Shown here piece by piece: positions 50,920-60,176 of a stretch of DNA of 64,000 nucleotides. The notes beneath the pieces were generated by a model. The model worked only from the letters and a program-made list of their open reading frames with translations, did not search any database and was not told where the DNA came from. Source of the stretch: Calothrix brevissima NIES-22 (GTDB lineage: Bacteria > Cyanobacteriota > Cyanobacteriia > Cyanobacteriales > Nostocaceae); NCBI RefSeq assembly GCF_002367995.1, contig NZ_AP018207.1:5445963-5509962 (forward strand), in the 5' to 3' direction. Position numbers and translations under genes: made by a program. Within the stretch, counting starts at the first letter, position 1. Every line of letters begins with the position of its first letter.

Positions 50920-51810
50920 ATGACTCGACAACCACACGACCAATTTGCTAAACAATATTTACAAGAGTTACTTTCCCCATTTGGAAATGTAGAAGTAAGC
51001 CGGGAAGTCACAGATGAAGTTCGCCAAGTAGATATCTTGTTTTCTCCCGTACCTTCCCCCAAAGCTGATGTGCGATCGCTTGGTTTACTTGGTAGAATTG
51101 CCACAACAGCCTCATTATTGGAACCGTTCCGCAACCAACCTAGTAAAACTGAGGTGCGTAATTGTCTGCTAAAGCTATTTTCCGTTTATGGAGAATTGCA
51201 ACGCAAAGCCAAGCGCGAAAATACATCTTTACCAGAGAATAACTTACCGCGCTTATGGATTTTGGCAACTACAGCTTCACCGACTTTGCTTGATAGTTTT
51301 AGCGCTAGATTAGATACAGATGATTGGCTAGCAGGTGTTTACTTTCTACCTGACTCATTCAGGACAGCAGTAGTGGCAATCAATCAGTTACCATTGACTA
51401 TTGAAACCCTCTGGCTGAGGATTTTAGGGAAGGGAGAAACGCAACGTCAAGCTGTTAGTGAATTACTTTCACTTCCTAAAAACAACCCATTACGGCGAAA
51501 TATCCAAGAACTGATTACCAGTTGGCGGATAACTGTCTTAAACCAAGAAAATTTTACGGAAGAGGATCAAGAGGTGATTATGAACTTATCGCAAGCTTAT
51601 TTAGAATGGCGAGAAGCTACACTACAAGAAGGACAAAAAGATGAACGTCGCCAAGTGGTAGAAAATTTATTGCGTGTCCGGTTTGGTTCCATAAATCAAG
51701 AATTGGAACGAGTAATTGAGCCTTTACTACAGTTACCACCGCAAGAGTACAGCCGCTTGTTATTAGAATTATCCCGTGATGAGTTGTTGGCAAGATTTAG
51801 CAGTAGTTGA
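50920..51810 (+). CDS. Rpn-like PD-(D/E)XK nuclease with DUF4351
   Basis: The 296-residue protein starts MTRQPHDQFAKQYLQELLSP, a familiar beginning of cyanobacterial Rpn/transposase-like nuclease proteins. EVSREVTDEVRQVDILFSP contains the acidic residue expected in the PD-(D/E)XK core, but I could not confirm a complete D-ExK set. The C-terminal 60 residues (QVVENLLRVRFGSINQELERVIEPLLQLPPQEY) match DUF4351. Rpn proteins promote DNA recombination in Escherichia coli; cyanobacterial forms are very abundant and uncharacterised. Confidence 0.8.
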   Translation: MTRQPHDQFAKQYLQELLSPFGNVEVSREVTDEVRQVDILFSPVPSPKADVRSLGLLGRIATTASLLEPFRNQPSKTEVRNCLLKLFSVYGELQRKAKRENTSLPENNLPRLWILATTASPTLLDSFSARLDTDDWLAGVYFLPDSFRTAVVAINQLPLTIETLWLRILGKGETQRQAVSELLSLPKNNPLRRNIQELITSWRITVLNQENFTEEDQEVIMNLSQAYLEWREATLQEGQKDERRQVVENLLRVRFGSINQELERVIEPLLQLPPQEYSRLLLELSRDELLARFSSS

Positions 51811-51921
51811 ATCAAACTTGAACATATTGAATAATTTGACGATATTTTTCTAATTTACCCATTTCCAAACCACCTCAAATTTTGTCTATCATCTGAGAAC
51901 GATTTTTATTTATTTCAGAAT

Positions 51922-52524
51922 TTATCCAATATGTTTGCTGACAAATTCGATTACTTCTGTGAGTCCTTGTTGGGTTTTTAAGTTAGTGAAAATAAAGGGT
52001 TTATCGCCACGCATTTTTTTTGCATCGCGTTCCATGACATTTAAATCTGCACCAACGTAGGGTGCAAGGTCGATTTTGTTAATTACTAATAAATCAGATT
52101 TAGTAATTCCCGGCCCGCCTTTGCGAGGAATTTTATCACCAGCCGCGACATCGATGACGTAAATTGTTAAATCTACTAATTCGGGACTAAATGTAGCTGC
52201 TAAATTATCGCCACCACTTTCTAAAAAGACTAAATCTAAGTTAGAAAATCGCTGTTCTAATTGTTCAATTGCAGCTAAATTCATCGATGCATCTTCGCGG
52301 ATTGCGGTGTGAGGACAACCGCCAGTCTCGACACCCAAAATGCGATCGCTTGCTAAAGCCTGAGAACGCACCAAAAATTGTGCATCCTCCTGAGTATATA
52401 TATCATTCGTCACCACCGCAATCTGATACTGCTCCCGTAGCGCCTTACATAAAGCATCTACCAACGCAGTCTTCCCCGAACCTACAGGGCCAGCAACCCC
52501 TATTCTAAATGTATTGTTTGTCAT
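51922..52524 (-). CDS. ureG: Urease accessory GTPase UreG
   Basis: UreG is the GTPase that provides energy for loading nickel into urease. The 200-residue protein has the P-loop [11 protein letters not shown] at ~residues 10-20, the switch [15 protein letters not shown], and the NKID base-recognition motif. The Cys-Pro-His metal motif is GGCPHTAI. It is transcribed with ureE and ureF (order ureE-ureF-ureG) after a repeat-filled 141-bp gap. The urease structural genes are not in the window. Confidence 0.96.
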   Translation of the reverse strand: MTNNTFRIGVAGPVGSGKTALVDALCKALREQYQIAVVTNDIYTQEDAQFLVRSQALASDRILGVETGGCPHTAIREDASMNLAAIEQLEQRFSNLDLVFLESGGDNLAATFSPELVDLTIYVIDVAAGDKIPRKGGPGITKSDLLVINKIDLAPYVGADLNVMERDAKKMRGDKPFIFTNLKTQQGLTEVIEFVSKHIG

Positions 52525-52665
52525 TTGTCATTTGTCATTCATTGGGCATTGGGCATTGGGTAGACGCGATTAATCGCGTCTCTACAATAATTGTCCTCCT
52601 CTGCTTCCTCTCTTCCTTGGCGTCCTTGGCGTCTTCTCTGCGAGACGCTGCGCGAAGGCGGTACA
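52525..52665. repeat. Repeats between ureF and ureG
   Basis: GTCATTTGTCATT and GGGCATTGGGCATTGG tandem copies are followed by CCTTGGCGTCCTTGGCGTC and GCGAGACGCTGCGCGAAGG. The latter pair also sits within the family B elements. They break the ure operon, so the two parts might be transcribed separately. Confidence 0.75.
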
Positions 52666-53352
52666 TTAACTCCTAAATAACCTCGTATACTGCGTTTCAT
52701 GTTGCATACTAGCTAAAGACAAGCCCCAAGTACAACAGGCTAGTTCATCATCCTCTAAAGCTAAAATTTCTACCCCCACAACACTCAGTAATTCTTGTAA
52801 ATCCAGTAATAACATCTGTCCGGCGGTTTGCCCTAAAGGTATAATTTTTACACCAGCAGTAATTAAATTACTAGCCCAACTATGCAGATATCCTAGTAAA
52901 GCAGCTTTGATATCAATTTGCCAATGAGCCGCAGCAATGCCAAAAGCGATCGCATAATTACACCGATCTCCAATATTATTAGTAATAGATAAAATCTCTG
53001 GTTGTAGTTTACCAAGTAACTGGATAAGCGATCGCCCCATTTGCCAGCTAGAGGTGCGTAACTCTTCTGTTTCCCTAGCCGCAGATAACCAGCGATTCCA
53101 ATAAGCTAAAGCCTCTAAATCACCGATTTTCACCGATTTATAAGCGCGAATCATCACCGCCGCCTCTATTCTGATAGCACCATAACGCAGTTGCGAGGTT
53201 AACCATCCTTGAAGATTTTGCTGATTAACAATGATACCTTGTTCTACAAGAGTTTCTAAACCCTCAGAATAACTATATGCTCCCACCGGTAAAGCGGGGC
53301 TAGTCAACTGTAAAATTGATAAAAAAGAACTATCAGTGAGCATGATGTCCAT
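52666..53352 (-). CDS. ureF: Urease accessory protein UreF
   Basis: UreF is the helical scaffold that, with UreD and UreG, loads nickel. The 228-residue protein shows the family pieces: [20 protein letters not shown] at ~14-33 and [15 protein letters not shown]. The C-terminal Arg (RLFRS) is normal. The ATG at 53352 lies inside ureE (20-bp overlap); a second ATG at 53343 is possible. Translation is coupled to ureE. Function by homology is secure. Confidence 0.95.
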   Translation of the reverse strand: MDIMLTDSSFLSILQLTSPALPVGAYSYSEGLETLVEQGIIVNQQNLQGWLTSQLRYGAIRIEAAVMIRAYKSVKIGDLEALAYWNRWLSAARETEELRTSSWQMGRSLIQLLGKLQPEILSITNNIGDRCNYAIAFGIAAAHWQIDIKAALLGYLHSWASNLITAGVKIIPLGQTAGQMLLLDLQELLSVVGVEILALEDDELACCTWGLSLASMQHETQYTRLFRS

Positions 53353-53773
53353 AAGCTCCCTGTTCTGGCTGAAAAGGTAAGATTTCTGCTTTAATTTCTA
53401 GCCCCAGTTGTTCCAACATTGTTTGTAAAACTGAGTCTGTGGATAAGCGTAAATAGTTAATTGTAATTTCTACAGGGACATGACGATTACCTAAATGGTA
53501 AGCTGCCCTGAGTAGTAACTGTGGTGTTTGGGCAAAAACTGTCAAAACCGGCTCTGGTTTCGCCGTAATCCTAATTAAATGACTTTGGCTTTCATCTTCG
53601 AGAATATCCCCATCTTGCAATACCGTACCTCTCGGTAAACGCAAAAATACAACTTTCCCATCTTCCGTCTCAAAGCGATGACGACTGCGGGTGCGTTCTT
53701 CCGCAGTCAGAGGAAGGGTAAAGCTAACTACAGCATCAGGATTGGGCGGTTTACGTTGGGTAAACGTCAACAT
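53333..53773 (-). CDS. ureE: Urease accessory nickel chaperone UreE
   Basis: UreE delivers nickel to the urease complex. The 146-residue protein has an N-terminal peptide-binding domain and a C-terminal metal-binding domain with the conserved [11 protein letters not shown] at ~97-107. It ends in a short His tail GHHAH, much shorter than the poly-His tail of Klebsiella. The end overlaps ureF. It starts at ATG 53773 and opens the ure cluster, next to the divergent P-type ATPase. Confidence 0.95.
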   Translation of the reverse strand: MLTFTQRKPPNPDAVVSFTLPLTAEERTRSRHRFETEDGKVVFLRLPRGTVLQDGDILEDESQSHLIRITAKPEPVLTVFAQTPQLLLRAAYHLGNRHVPVEITINYLRLSTDSVLQTMLEQLGLEIKAEILPFQPEQGAYGHHAH

Positions 53774-53896
53774 AATTGATCAACGAAAACTTTTAGGTAC
53801 TATACCAGCGATGTGCCCATGAATTCTTAGTCACTTTTCCATCACATTTATTTTTCATAATGTTGCTGCTTGGGTAATCAATATTGAGGTAACCAA

Positions 53897-56635
53897 ATGA
53901 CAGCAACATCTGAAAAAATTATGCCGCCTAATGAATGGCATCATCTACCTGCATCAAAGGTGGCGCAACATTTAGATACAAATCTACAAACAGGTTTAAC
54001 TTCAGATGAGGTGGTGAAACGGCGAGAACGTTTTGGTGCAAATGAACTTCAGGTTAAATCTGGAACCAACCCAGTCATAAGATTTCTGTTGCAATTTAAC
54101 CAACCGTTGCTGTACATTTTACTGGTTGCTGGTGCAATTAAAGCTTTAATCGGACAGTGGGTAAATGCTTGGGTAATTTGGGGCGTTACCTTAATTAATG
54201 CGATTATTGGTTTTATTCAAGAATCGAAAGCTGAAAGTGCGATCGCAGCTTTGGCTTCTTCAGTACAAACTAATGCCACTATTCTGCGCAACAATCAAAA
54301 GTTACAAGTTCCTTCAACAGAGTTAGTACCGGGAGATTTGGTACTCCTGACTTCTGGCGATAAAGTTCCCGCCGATTTGCGTCTGATACAATCGCGGAAT
54401 CTCCAAGTTAATGAATCAGCGCTGACTGGTGAATCGGTGGCGATTGAAAAAAATACCGCACCCCTTGAGGTTGATGCAGCTTTAGCTGAACGCAGCAATA
54501 TGGCTTACGCTGGTAGCTTTGTTACTTTTGGCACAGGTAAGGGAATTGTGGTGGCGATTGGTGAGGAGACGGAAACCGGGCGGATTTCCCAACTGATTGA
54601 GCAAGGAACCAGCTTAAAAACGCCTTTAACTCGAAAATTTGATAAATTTAGCCGCACCTTGTTATACATCATCCTGGGTATAGCAGCGCTGACGTTTGCG
54701 GTGGGGTTGGGATATGACAATTCTTGGGCGGGAATCTTTGAAGCGGCTGTGGCTTTTGTGGTGAGTGCGGTTCCTGAAAGCTTGCCAGCAGTAGTAACGG
54801 TGACATTAGCTATCGGGGTTTCCCGGATGGCGCGACGACATGCGATCGTTCGGAAGTTACCCGCAGTAGAAACTCTCGGCGGTGCTACAGTTATTTGTTC
54901 TGATAAAACTGGTACGCTTACCGAAAACCAGATGACTGTACAAGCAATTTATGCAGGTAGCGAACAATACACTGTTACTGGTGCGGGATATGCACCAGAA
55001 GGGGAAATTTTATGCGATGAACAGCCTATAGATGGGCAAAATTTCCCGGTTTTAACAGAATGCTTGAAAGCTGGATTGTTATGTAATGATTCGCACCTCG
55101 AACAAAAGGAAGGAGAATGGCAGGTTGTAGGCGATCCCACAGAAGGCGGATTGATTGTTGTAGCTGATAAAGCAGGATTGTATCGCCATCACGTAGAAAC
55201 AGAAATGCCCAGACTAGATGCAATTCCCTTTGAGTCTGAGTTTCAATACATGGCGACTTTGCATGAAAATAGAAGTCAGAAAAACTCTTCCAGAGTGAGA
55301 ACGGTTTACGTTAAAGGTTCGGTAGAGGCGATTCTCCAACGTTGTCAGCAGATGTTAGATACTGAGGGAAAAGCGATCGCGCTAAATCCTGAAATTATCC
55401 ATCAAGAAGTTGATATAATGGCGAATTTTGGCTTACGAGTACTAGCTTTTGCCAAAAAATCTCTAGCCAATGGGCAAAATTCAATCAATCGTGCAGATAT
55501 CGAGAATGATTTGGTTTTCTTGGGATTGCAAGGAATGATCGATCCACCGAGAACCGAAGCTATCACAGCAGTAGCAGCTTGTCAGGATGCTGGTATTCAG
55601 GTAAAAATGATTACAGGCGATCATGCTGTAACTGCAAAAGCGATCGCTCAAAGTATGGGCTTGAATAAAAATGGTGAAGTTCTCGCCTTTACAGGTAGGG
55701 AACTAGCCAATATGGATAATTCCCAACTAACTACAGCTATAGAAGATGGGGTAGTATTTGCCCGTGTTGCACCAGAACAAAAACTGCGCATCGTTGAAGC
55801 ACTCCAATCGAAAGGCGAAGTCGTAGCCATGACAGGAGATGGTGTCAACGATGCACCAGCACTCAAACAAGCAGATATTGGGATTGCGATGGGGGGTGCG
55901 GGTACAGAGGTAGCCAAAGAAGCCGCAGATATGATTTTGACTGATGATAACTTCGCTTCCATCGAAGCTGCGGTTGAGGAAGGGCGCACTGTCTATCGAA
56001 ATTTATTAAAAGCGATCGCCTTTACTCTACCTGTTAATGGTGGCGAATCGATGACGATTTTGATTAGTGTCTTATTTGCTAGGGAATTACCCATTTTATC
56101 TTTACAAGTTCTGTGGTTAAATATGGTGAATTCCATTGCCATGACTGTACCTTTAGCCTTTGAACCCAAATCGCAACGGGTAATGCAACAACCACCACGC
56201 AGCCCCTGCGAACCCTTACTTTCTCAAAGTTTAGTCAAACGTATTCTGGCAATTTCTATTTTCAATTGGATTTTAATTTTTGGTGTATTTGAATGGATAC
56301 AGCAAACTACAGGCAATACCGATTTAGCGCGAACAATGGCAATTCAAGCTTTAGTTGCTGGCAGAGTTATCTATCTTTTAAGTATTAGCAAATTAGGAAT
56401 TTTGTTAATTAATAAACTTCGTGGTGTGAAAGAAAAATTTACCAATGTATCAGCAATGGCAATTGGCATAGCCGCTACAATAATCTTGCAGATTATTTTT
56501 AGCCAGTGGAATGTAATGAACAGTTTATTTTCTACTGCGCCATTAAATTTAACTCAATGGTTAATTTGCTTGCTTATCGGCTTGCCAATGATTTTAGTCG
56601 CCATTCTAGTCAATCGTTTCGATCCTCTGAATTAA
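53897..56635 (+). CDS. P-type cation-transporting ATPase
   Basis: The 912-residue pump belongs to the P2-type group. The phosphorylated Asp336 lies in CSDKTGTLTENQ, TGES is at ~177 and TGDGVNDAPALKQADIGIAMG is near residue 650. The M4 motif PESLPAVVTV differs from the PEGLP of Ca pumps and is frequent in bacterial PMA1/PacL-like proteins. In M6 it has NMVNSIAMTVPLAF, not the TDGLPA of Ca pumps, so the ion (Na, Ca or other) is uncertain. Ten membrane helices fit. Divergent from ureE, no nickel link is shown. Confidence 0.92.
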   Translation: MTATSEKIMPPNEWHHLPASKVAQHLDTNLQTGLTSDEVVKRRERFGANELQVKSGTNPVIRFLLQFNQPLLYILLVAGAIKALIGQWVNAWVIWGVTLINAIIGFIQESKAESAIAALASSVQTNATILRNNQKLQVPSTELVPGDLVLLTSGDKVPADLRLIQSRNLQVNESALTGESVAIEKNTAPLEVDAALAERSNMAYAGSFVTFGTGKGIVVAIGEETETGRISQLIEQGTSLKTPLTRKFDKFSRTLLYIILGIAALTFAVGLGYDNSWAGIFEAAVAFVVSAVPESLPAVVTVTLAIGVSRMARRHAIVRKLPAVETLGGATVICSDKTGTLTENQMTVQAIYAGSEQYTVTGAGYAPEGEILCDEQPIDGQNFPVLTECLKAGLLCNDSHLEQKEGEWQVVGDPTEGGLIVVADKAGLYRHHVETEMPRLDAIPFESEFQYMATLHENRSQKNSSRVRTVYVKGSVEAILQRCQQMLDTEGKAIALNPEIIHQEVDIMANFGLRVLAFAKKSLANGQNSINRADIENDLVFLGLQGMIDPPRTEAITAVAACQDAGIQVKMITGDHAVTAKAIAQSMGLNKNGEVLAFTGRELANMDNSQLTTAIEDGVVFARVAPEQKLRIVEALQSKGEVVAMTGDGVNDAPALKQADIGIAMGGAGTEVAKEAADMILTDDNFASIEAAVEEGRTVYRNLLKAIAFTLPVNGGESMTILISVLFARELPILSLQVLWLNMVNSIAMTVPLAFEPKSQRVMQQPPRSPCEPLLSQSLVKRILAISIFNWILIFGVFEWIQQTTGNTDLARTMAIQALVAGRVIYLLSISKLGILLINKLRGVKEKFTNVSAMAIGIAATIILQIIFSQWNVMNSLFSTAPLNLTQWLICLLIGLPMILVAILVNRFDPLN

Positions 56636-56974
56636 TTGATAATTCATGCATATTACTACAGCAGATTATAAGTTAATCAGGTAAAGATAATCGTAGGCGC
56701 ATCGCATTGCCCTACTTGTCAACTTAAGCTAAAAATAGCCTCTGTCTTAACTTTGTCATCCGCCTTGGAATTCATTCCAAGGCTAATAGCCAAATTCTAC
56801 TAAAGTAGACTCAAGATTTTAAAGATATTTAGATAAATGTAGGTTGGGTTGAACGAAGTGAAACCCAACAAATCGCTGAAAATGCACCAACTTTATCATT
56901 TACACATATTCAGGACTGATTTTTAAATTTTTTGTAAACAAAAAAGGCGATCGCTTTCTAATTTATCAAAATCA
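56636..56974. other. Spacer with dispersed GTTGGGTT repeat
   Basis: A single GTAGGTTGGGTTGAACG arm with CGTTTCAC-type partner lies at 56836-56875. No gene is seen here. Confidence 0.5.
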
Positions 56975-57235
56975 AGTACTCATTTTCCTATTTTCAGTAA
57001 GCAAAAAGCCATTTCACCTTCTCATTAAGCCTTAACGAGTTCTCATTATTGTGTTTTCCGTAAGTGAAATACCATTTCACCTACTCAAAAAGCTTTATCG
57101 CCTACTCATTTAAGTAAATCGCGCACTCATTTTGGTGTTTTCCGCAAGTGAAAAGGTATATCGCCTACTAATTTAGGTAAATCACGCACTCATTTTAGTG
57201 TTTTCCGCAGGTAAAAACATATATTACTTGCTCAA
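56975..57235. repeat. Degenerate long-unit tandem repeat array
   Basis: The core GTGTTTTCCG recurs at 57051, 57135 and 57198, with a weaker fourth at ~56990 (TTTTCAGTAAGC). Each is followed by AAGTGAAA and a CACCTACTCA or CGCCTACTCA segment, then CATTT. Spacings of 60, 84 and 63 bp show indels. It is not a CRISPR because the between-core sequences are also similar. No coding capacity. Confidence 0.65.
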
Positions 57236-57382
57236 AAATGGCGCTGTTTGAAAATAAGCTGCTGTATAGCTACGCTTTGTTGTTTTTGGCTATCGCATTT
57301 TTTCTAAAAACAAATTGCGTAATCGAATATAAACACCTAATTCATAATTCATAATTCATAATTCTTGCCATGCCCTCTAGAA

Positions 57383-57507
57383 TATAGCAATCCTATCTGA
57401 GTTGTGAAAATATTTTTTTTGATGAACCGCCAAGACGCCAAGTACGCCAAGGTTGAGAGAAAAAACTGAGAGTTAGCAAATTTCATAAATGATTTAGGAT
57501 TGCTATA
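57383..57507. mobile_element. MITE-like element, family B, copy 2
   Basis: A 125-bp copy of the element at 46708 with perfect ends TATAGCAATCCTA and TAGGATTGCTATA and a nearly identical interior (CGCCAAGACGCCAAGTACG). Confidence 0.85.
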
Positions 57508-57550
57508 TACTGATGTAACGTAAATTTAATTTAAATTTAAATTACTTCCT

Positions 57551-57964
57551 TTATTTGCATAAATTATTTTTTTTCCTTTTGCCTAAAGCATCATAATCGC
57601 GACAATCAATAGCAGCTTTGGTTAAAACAATCGAAGGATTTACAGCACAATTAAGATATTTGTTGTTTATAAAAAATCGGCAATCTTTACATGGATAGTT
57701 TTCTAACTCTTTGATTTGTTTAGCTTCTGCCGCCAAATAGCGCTTATGAATAATAACTATCCAGCCCATTAATAACAATAAACAAGGAAGTAAAATTATC
57801 GATGGCTCTGTATTCAATTCTGCCCTTGTATTCTCACCAATTAAATTTTCAGAATCGTGTTTTTCACTTTTTAAACTTATTCTGGATATATTGTTTGCAT
57901 TCAAATTCAAATAAGAATTTAAATTTTCCGATGTATTTTGTTCTAAAATTTTATTTATTGTCAT
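57551..57964 (-). CDS. Membrane protein with Cys-rich C-terminal domain
   Basis: The 137-residue protein has an Asn-rich polar start, one membrane helix (~54-70, IILLPCLLLLMGWIVII), and a C-terminal domain with CKDCRFF, YLNCAVNP and IDCRDYD. The four Cys in CxxC...C...C spacing could bind zinc or an iron-sulfur cluster. A similar Cys-rich module occurs in many small cyanobacterial proteins I recall but cannot name. No signal other than the helix. ATG 57964. Confidence 0.65.
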   Translation of the reverse strand: MTINKILEQNTSENLNSYLNLNANNISRISLKSEKHDSENLIGENTRAELNTEPSIILLPCLLLLMGWIVIIHKRYLAAEAKQIKELENYPCKDCRFFINNKYLNCAVNPSIVLTKAAIDCRDYDALGKRKKNNLCK

Positions 57965-58212
57965 ATTATTTACCTCTAAGACAATTTATTTCCTCATATT
58001 CTGTTGGTTATTAATGAGAAATGTATATAAGAGCCAGTTGATTTATTGCCAATCAACAAAAATCTCATGTATATTAAATTTATAAAAAGAATGTGAATAA
58101 AAAGTGACAAAACAAATGCAGATAAAAATCTATACTTGAATTAAGTTATAATACTGATAACACTGTAAATCAATATTGATTGCACTTTGTCTGTTAACTA
58201 AGGAAGAAATGT

Positions 58213-58440
58213 ATGGGTAGCTTAGTATTATTGTTAATTGGCTTAGGAATTTTATTTTTAGCCTTGAGAACTAAAGATGAAATTAATCGTATTACTGCAT
58301 TGGTTAGCGGGATAATTTCCCTAATTTGGGGATTAGCTATAGCACCCTTAGCATTTCAATTATTCATAGAGATTTTTTCGGTTGTAGCGTCTTTCTCTGT
58401 TTGCGTGCGTTGTTTAGGTTGCGGTGTCAAAAGAGATTGA
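58213..58440 (+). CDS. Small membrane protein
   Basis: A 75-residue protein begins MGSLVLLLIGLGILFLALRT after AAGGAAG. It has two hydrophobic segments (3-17 and 28-62) and a polar joint KDEINRITAL. Its C-terminal 28 codons lie opposite the coding sequence of the gene on the other strand (overlap 58356-58440). I keep it because of the ribosome site and membrane composition. The last residues CVRCLGCGVKRD include CVRC and CLGC pairs. Confidence 0.55.
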   Translation: MGSLVLLLIGLGILFLALRTKDEINRITALVSGIISLIWGLAIAPLAFQLFIEIFSVVASFSVCVRCLGCGVKRD

Positions 58441-59015
58441 GTTTTCACTTGATAACTTATCAGCTTCCTGACATCTTCGCGAGATAAATTTAATAATTGT
58501 GCAATCTTGACTTCTAGACTTTTAACATCTGCTATTGGTAGTACAAAATGCAGCTTTGTCACAGAATTATTAGCTGTTATAACATCAACATAACTAAAAC
58601 CCTGCTCTTGGATAACTGCCGCTTTAATTGCGATTAAATTCAGCCGAAATTCCAAATTTAATTGCTGATTTACTGCCAATTTTTTGACTTCAGGAGATAA
58701 TCCTAATTGTTGAGCGATCGCTATTTCTATATCTTGCGAGTTAGGAATTTCTAATTCTAAGCTTTTCAAGAGAGAATTGCTCGTTTTGATAACAACTTGA
58801 GTAGATTTATCTTCTGGCTTTATTTCCCAATTAATTACTTTAAAATTCAAGGTTAGCGATACTTGAGGAAGGGTATCAGCTTGTAATTTATCTGGTGTTC
58901 GATAAGAGAAGCTTAATAATTGCTGTGTCACTAAATCGCCACCAGCCCAGAAAACAAATCCTACTAATAACAAAGATAGAATCAATAATAAGTTTCTCAG
59001 GCGGAAATGAAGCAT
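58356..59015 (-). CDS. Hypothetical membrane-anchored protein
   Basis: The 219-residue protein has one N-terminal membrane helix (8-24, LLLILSLLLVGFVFWAG), then a soluble, probably periplasmic or lumenal part with two related halves, each with a strand-rich stretch and a QLGLS/LLNLS segment (IAQQLGLSPEVKKL and IAQLLNLSREDVRKL). The halves resemble repeats of one small domain. It ends with a Lys/Glu/Thr-rich tail. Its 3' end overlaps the opposing small gene by 85 bp. Function unknown. Confidence 0.7.
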   Translation of the reverse strand: MLHFRLRNLLLILSLLLVGFVFWAGGDLVTQQLLSFSYRTPDKLQADTLPQVSLTLNFKVINWEIKPEDKSTQVVIKTSNSLLKSLELEIPNSQDIEIAIAQQLGLSPEVKKLAVNQQLNLEFRLNLIAIKAAVIQEQGFSYVDVITANNSVTKLHFVLPIADVKSLEVKIAQLLNLSREDVRKLISYQVKTQSLLTPQPKQRTQTEKDATTEKISMNN

Positions 59016-59040
59016 ATTTTTCTATTTAGTTAAGGATAAA

Positions 59041-59073
59041 TTGTAGGTTGGGTTGAGGAACGAAACCCAACAT
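59041..59073. repeat. Dispersed GTTGGGTT hairpin
   Basis: GTAGGTTGGGTTGAGG followed by AACGAAACCCAACAT makes a short stem. One of the window-wide family seen also near 18.85 kb. Confidence 0.8.
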
Positions 59074-59286
59074 TTCCGGTAACTACATATTTTAATATTT
59101 TTGACGCTCACTGAACCGTATTGAATTAGAGATAAATTATTCTATCTATCGATAGATATATTTAATTACGTAAATAAAATAACATTGAGAATATCAAATT
59201 AGATAGAAAACATAAATATAGTTAGCTTTTGTAATTTTAAAAAATATTAAACGATTTAATTACAAAGCTGTAACCTCAAAATTTTT

Positions 59287-59961
59287 ATGCGAATTTTACT
59301 AGTAGAAGACGACATTGAACAATTAGAACCACTACAAGGTATTCTCTCAGAAGCTGGCTATATAGTCGATGCTGCGGAAGATGGAGAAATTGCACAGTGG
59401 CTAATTTCCCAAAAAGATTATGATTTATTGATTGTGGATTGGATGTTACCCACAATTAGCGGCTTAAATTTATGTCGCCAGTATCGGCTATCAGGGAAAA
59501 ACGCACCAGTATTGATGTTAACTGCTAAAGACACCATACCTGACAAAGTTATGGGTTTAGATGCTGGTGCAGATGATTATTTAGTAAAACCTGCTGATTT
59601 AGTAGAATTATTAGCAAGAGTACGCGCTTTAGGAAGAAGAGTTCCTAATTGGCAGGGTGATAGTTTACGCATAGCCGATTTACAATTGCATGTAGCTGAA
59701 TTAATTGTAGAACGAAATCAAATCAAAGTAGAATTATCACCCCGTGAAGCGCAATTACTGGAATATTTGATGCGTCACCCCAATCAAGTTTTAACGCGCA
59801 ACCAAATTGAAGAATCTTTATGGGAATGCGGTATGGAACCAGAAAGCAACGCTTTAACAGTGCTAGTACGCAAATTGCGCCAACGTTTACAGATATTAGA
59901 TGCAGAAGATTGGATCAAAACAGTTTATGGTATGGGTTATCGCCTCAATTCTCAAAATTAA
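59287..59961 (+). CDS. rppA: OmpR-family response regulator (RppA-like)
   Basis: The 224-residue regulator has a receiver domain with Asp51 (IVDWMLPTISG) and a normal GADDYLVKP switch before its Lys, and a winged-helix DNA-binding domain (LSPREAQLLEYLMRHPNQVL to KTVYGMGYRL). It lies upstream of the histidine kinase at 60177 in the same direction, 215 bp apart with a diverged family B repeat between. The pair resembles cyanobacterial RppA/RppB (NrsR/NrsS), which respond to redox or nickel. The gene name is by resemblance only. Confidence 0.85.
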   Translation: MRILLVEDDIEQLEPLQGILSEAGYIVDAAEDGEIAQWLISQKDYDLLIVDWMLPTISGLNLCRQYRLSGKNAPVLMLTAKDTIPDKVMGLDAGADDYLVKPADLVELLARVRALGRRVPNWQGDSLRIADLQLHVAELIVERNQIKVELSPREAQLLEYLMRHPNQVLTRNQIEESLWECGMEPESNALTVLVRKLRQRLQILDAEDWIKTVYGMGYRLNSQN

Positions 59962-59979
59962 ATTAACAATCAAAAGTAT

Positions 59980-60106
59980 TATAGAAATCCTATTTCAGTT
60001 GCTAAAAATATTGATTTTTGCTGTTGACTGTTGACTGTTGACTGTTCACCGTTAAAATTCAACAAACCAGCTTGTAATATTTCACCAATTATTTAGGATT
60101 GCTATA
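59980..60106. mobile_element. Diverged MITE-like element, family B, copy 3
   Basis: The ends TATAGAAATCCTA and TAGGATTGCTATA match family B. The interior is different: it holds GACTGTTGACTGTTGACTG 7-mers. It lies between the response regulator and kinase genes. Confidence 0.6.
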
Positions 60107-60176
60107 GCTATTAATAAATAACAAATAACAACTGACAACTGACAACTGACAACTGACAACTGACAACTGACTAATT

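Noticed and set aside
56975-57235. CRISPR array with 60-84 bp spacing
   Set aside because: Sequences between the cores are similar to each other, and spacing is irregular.
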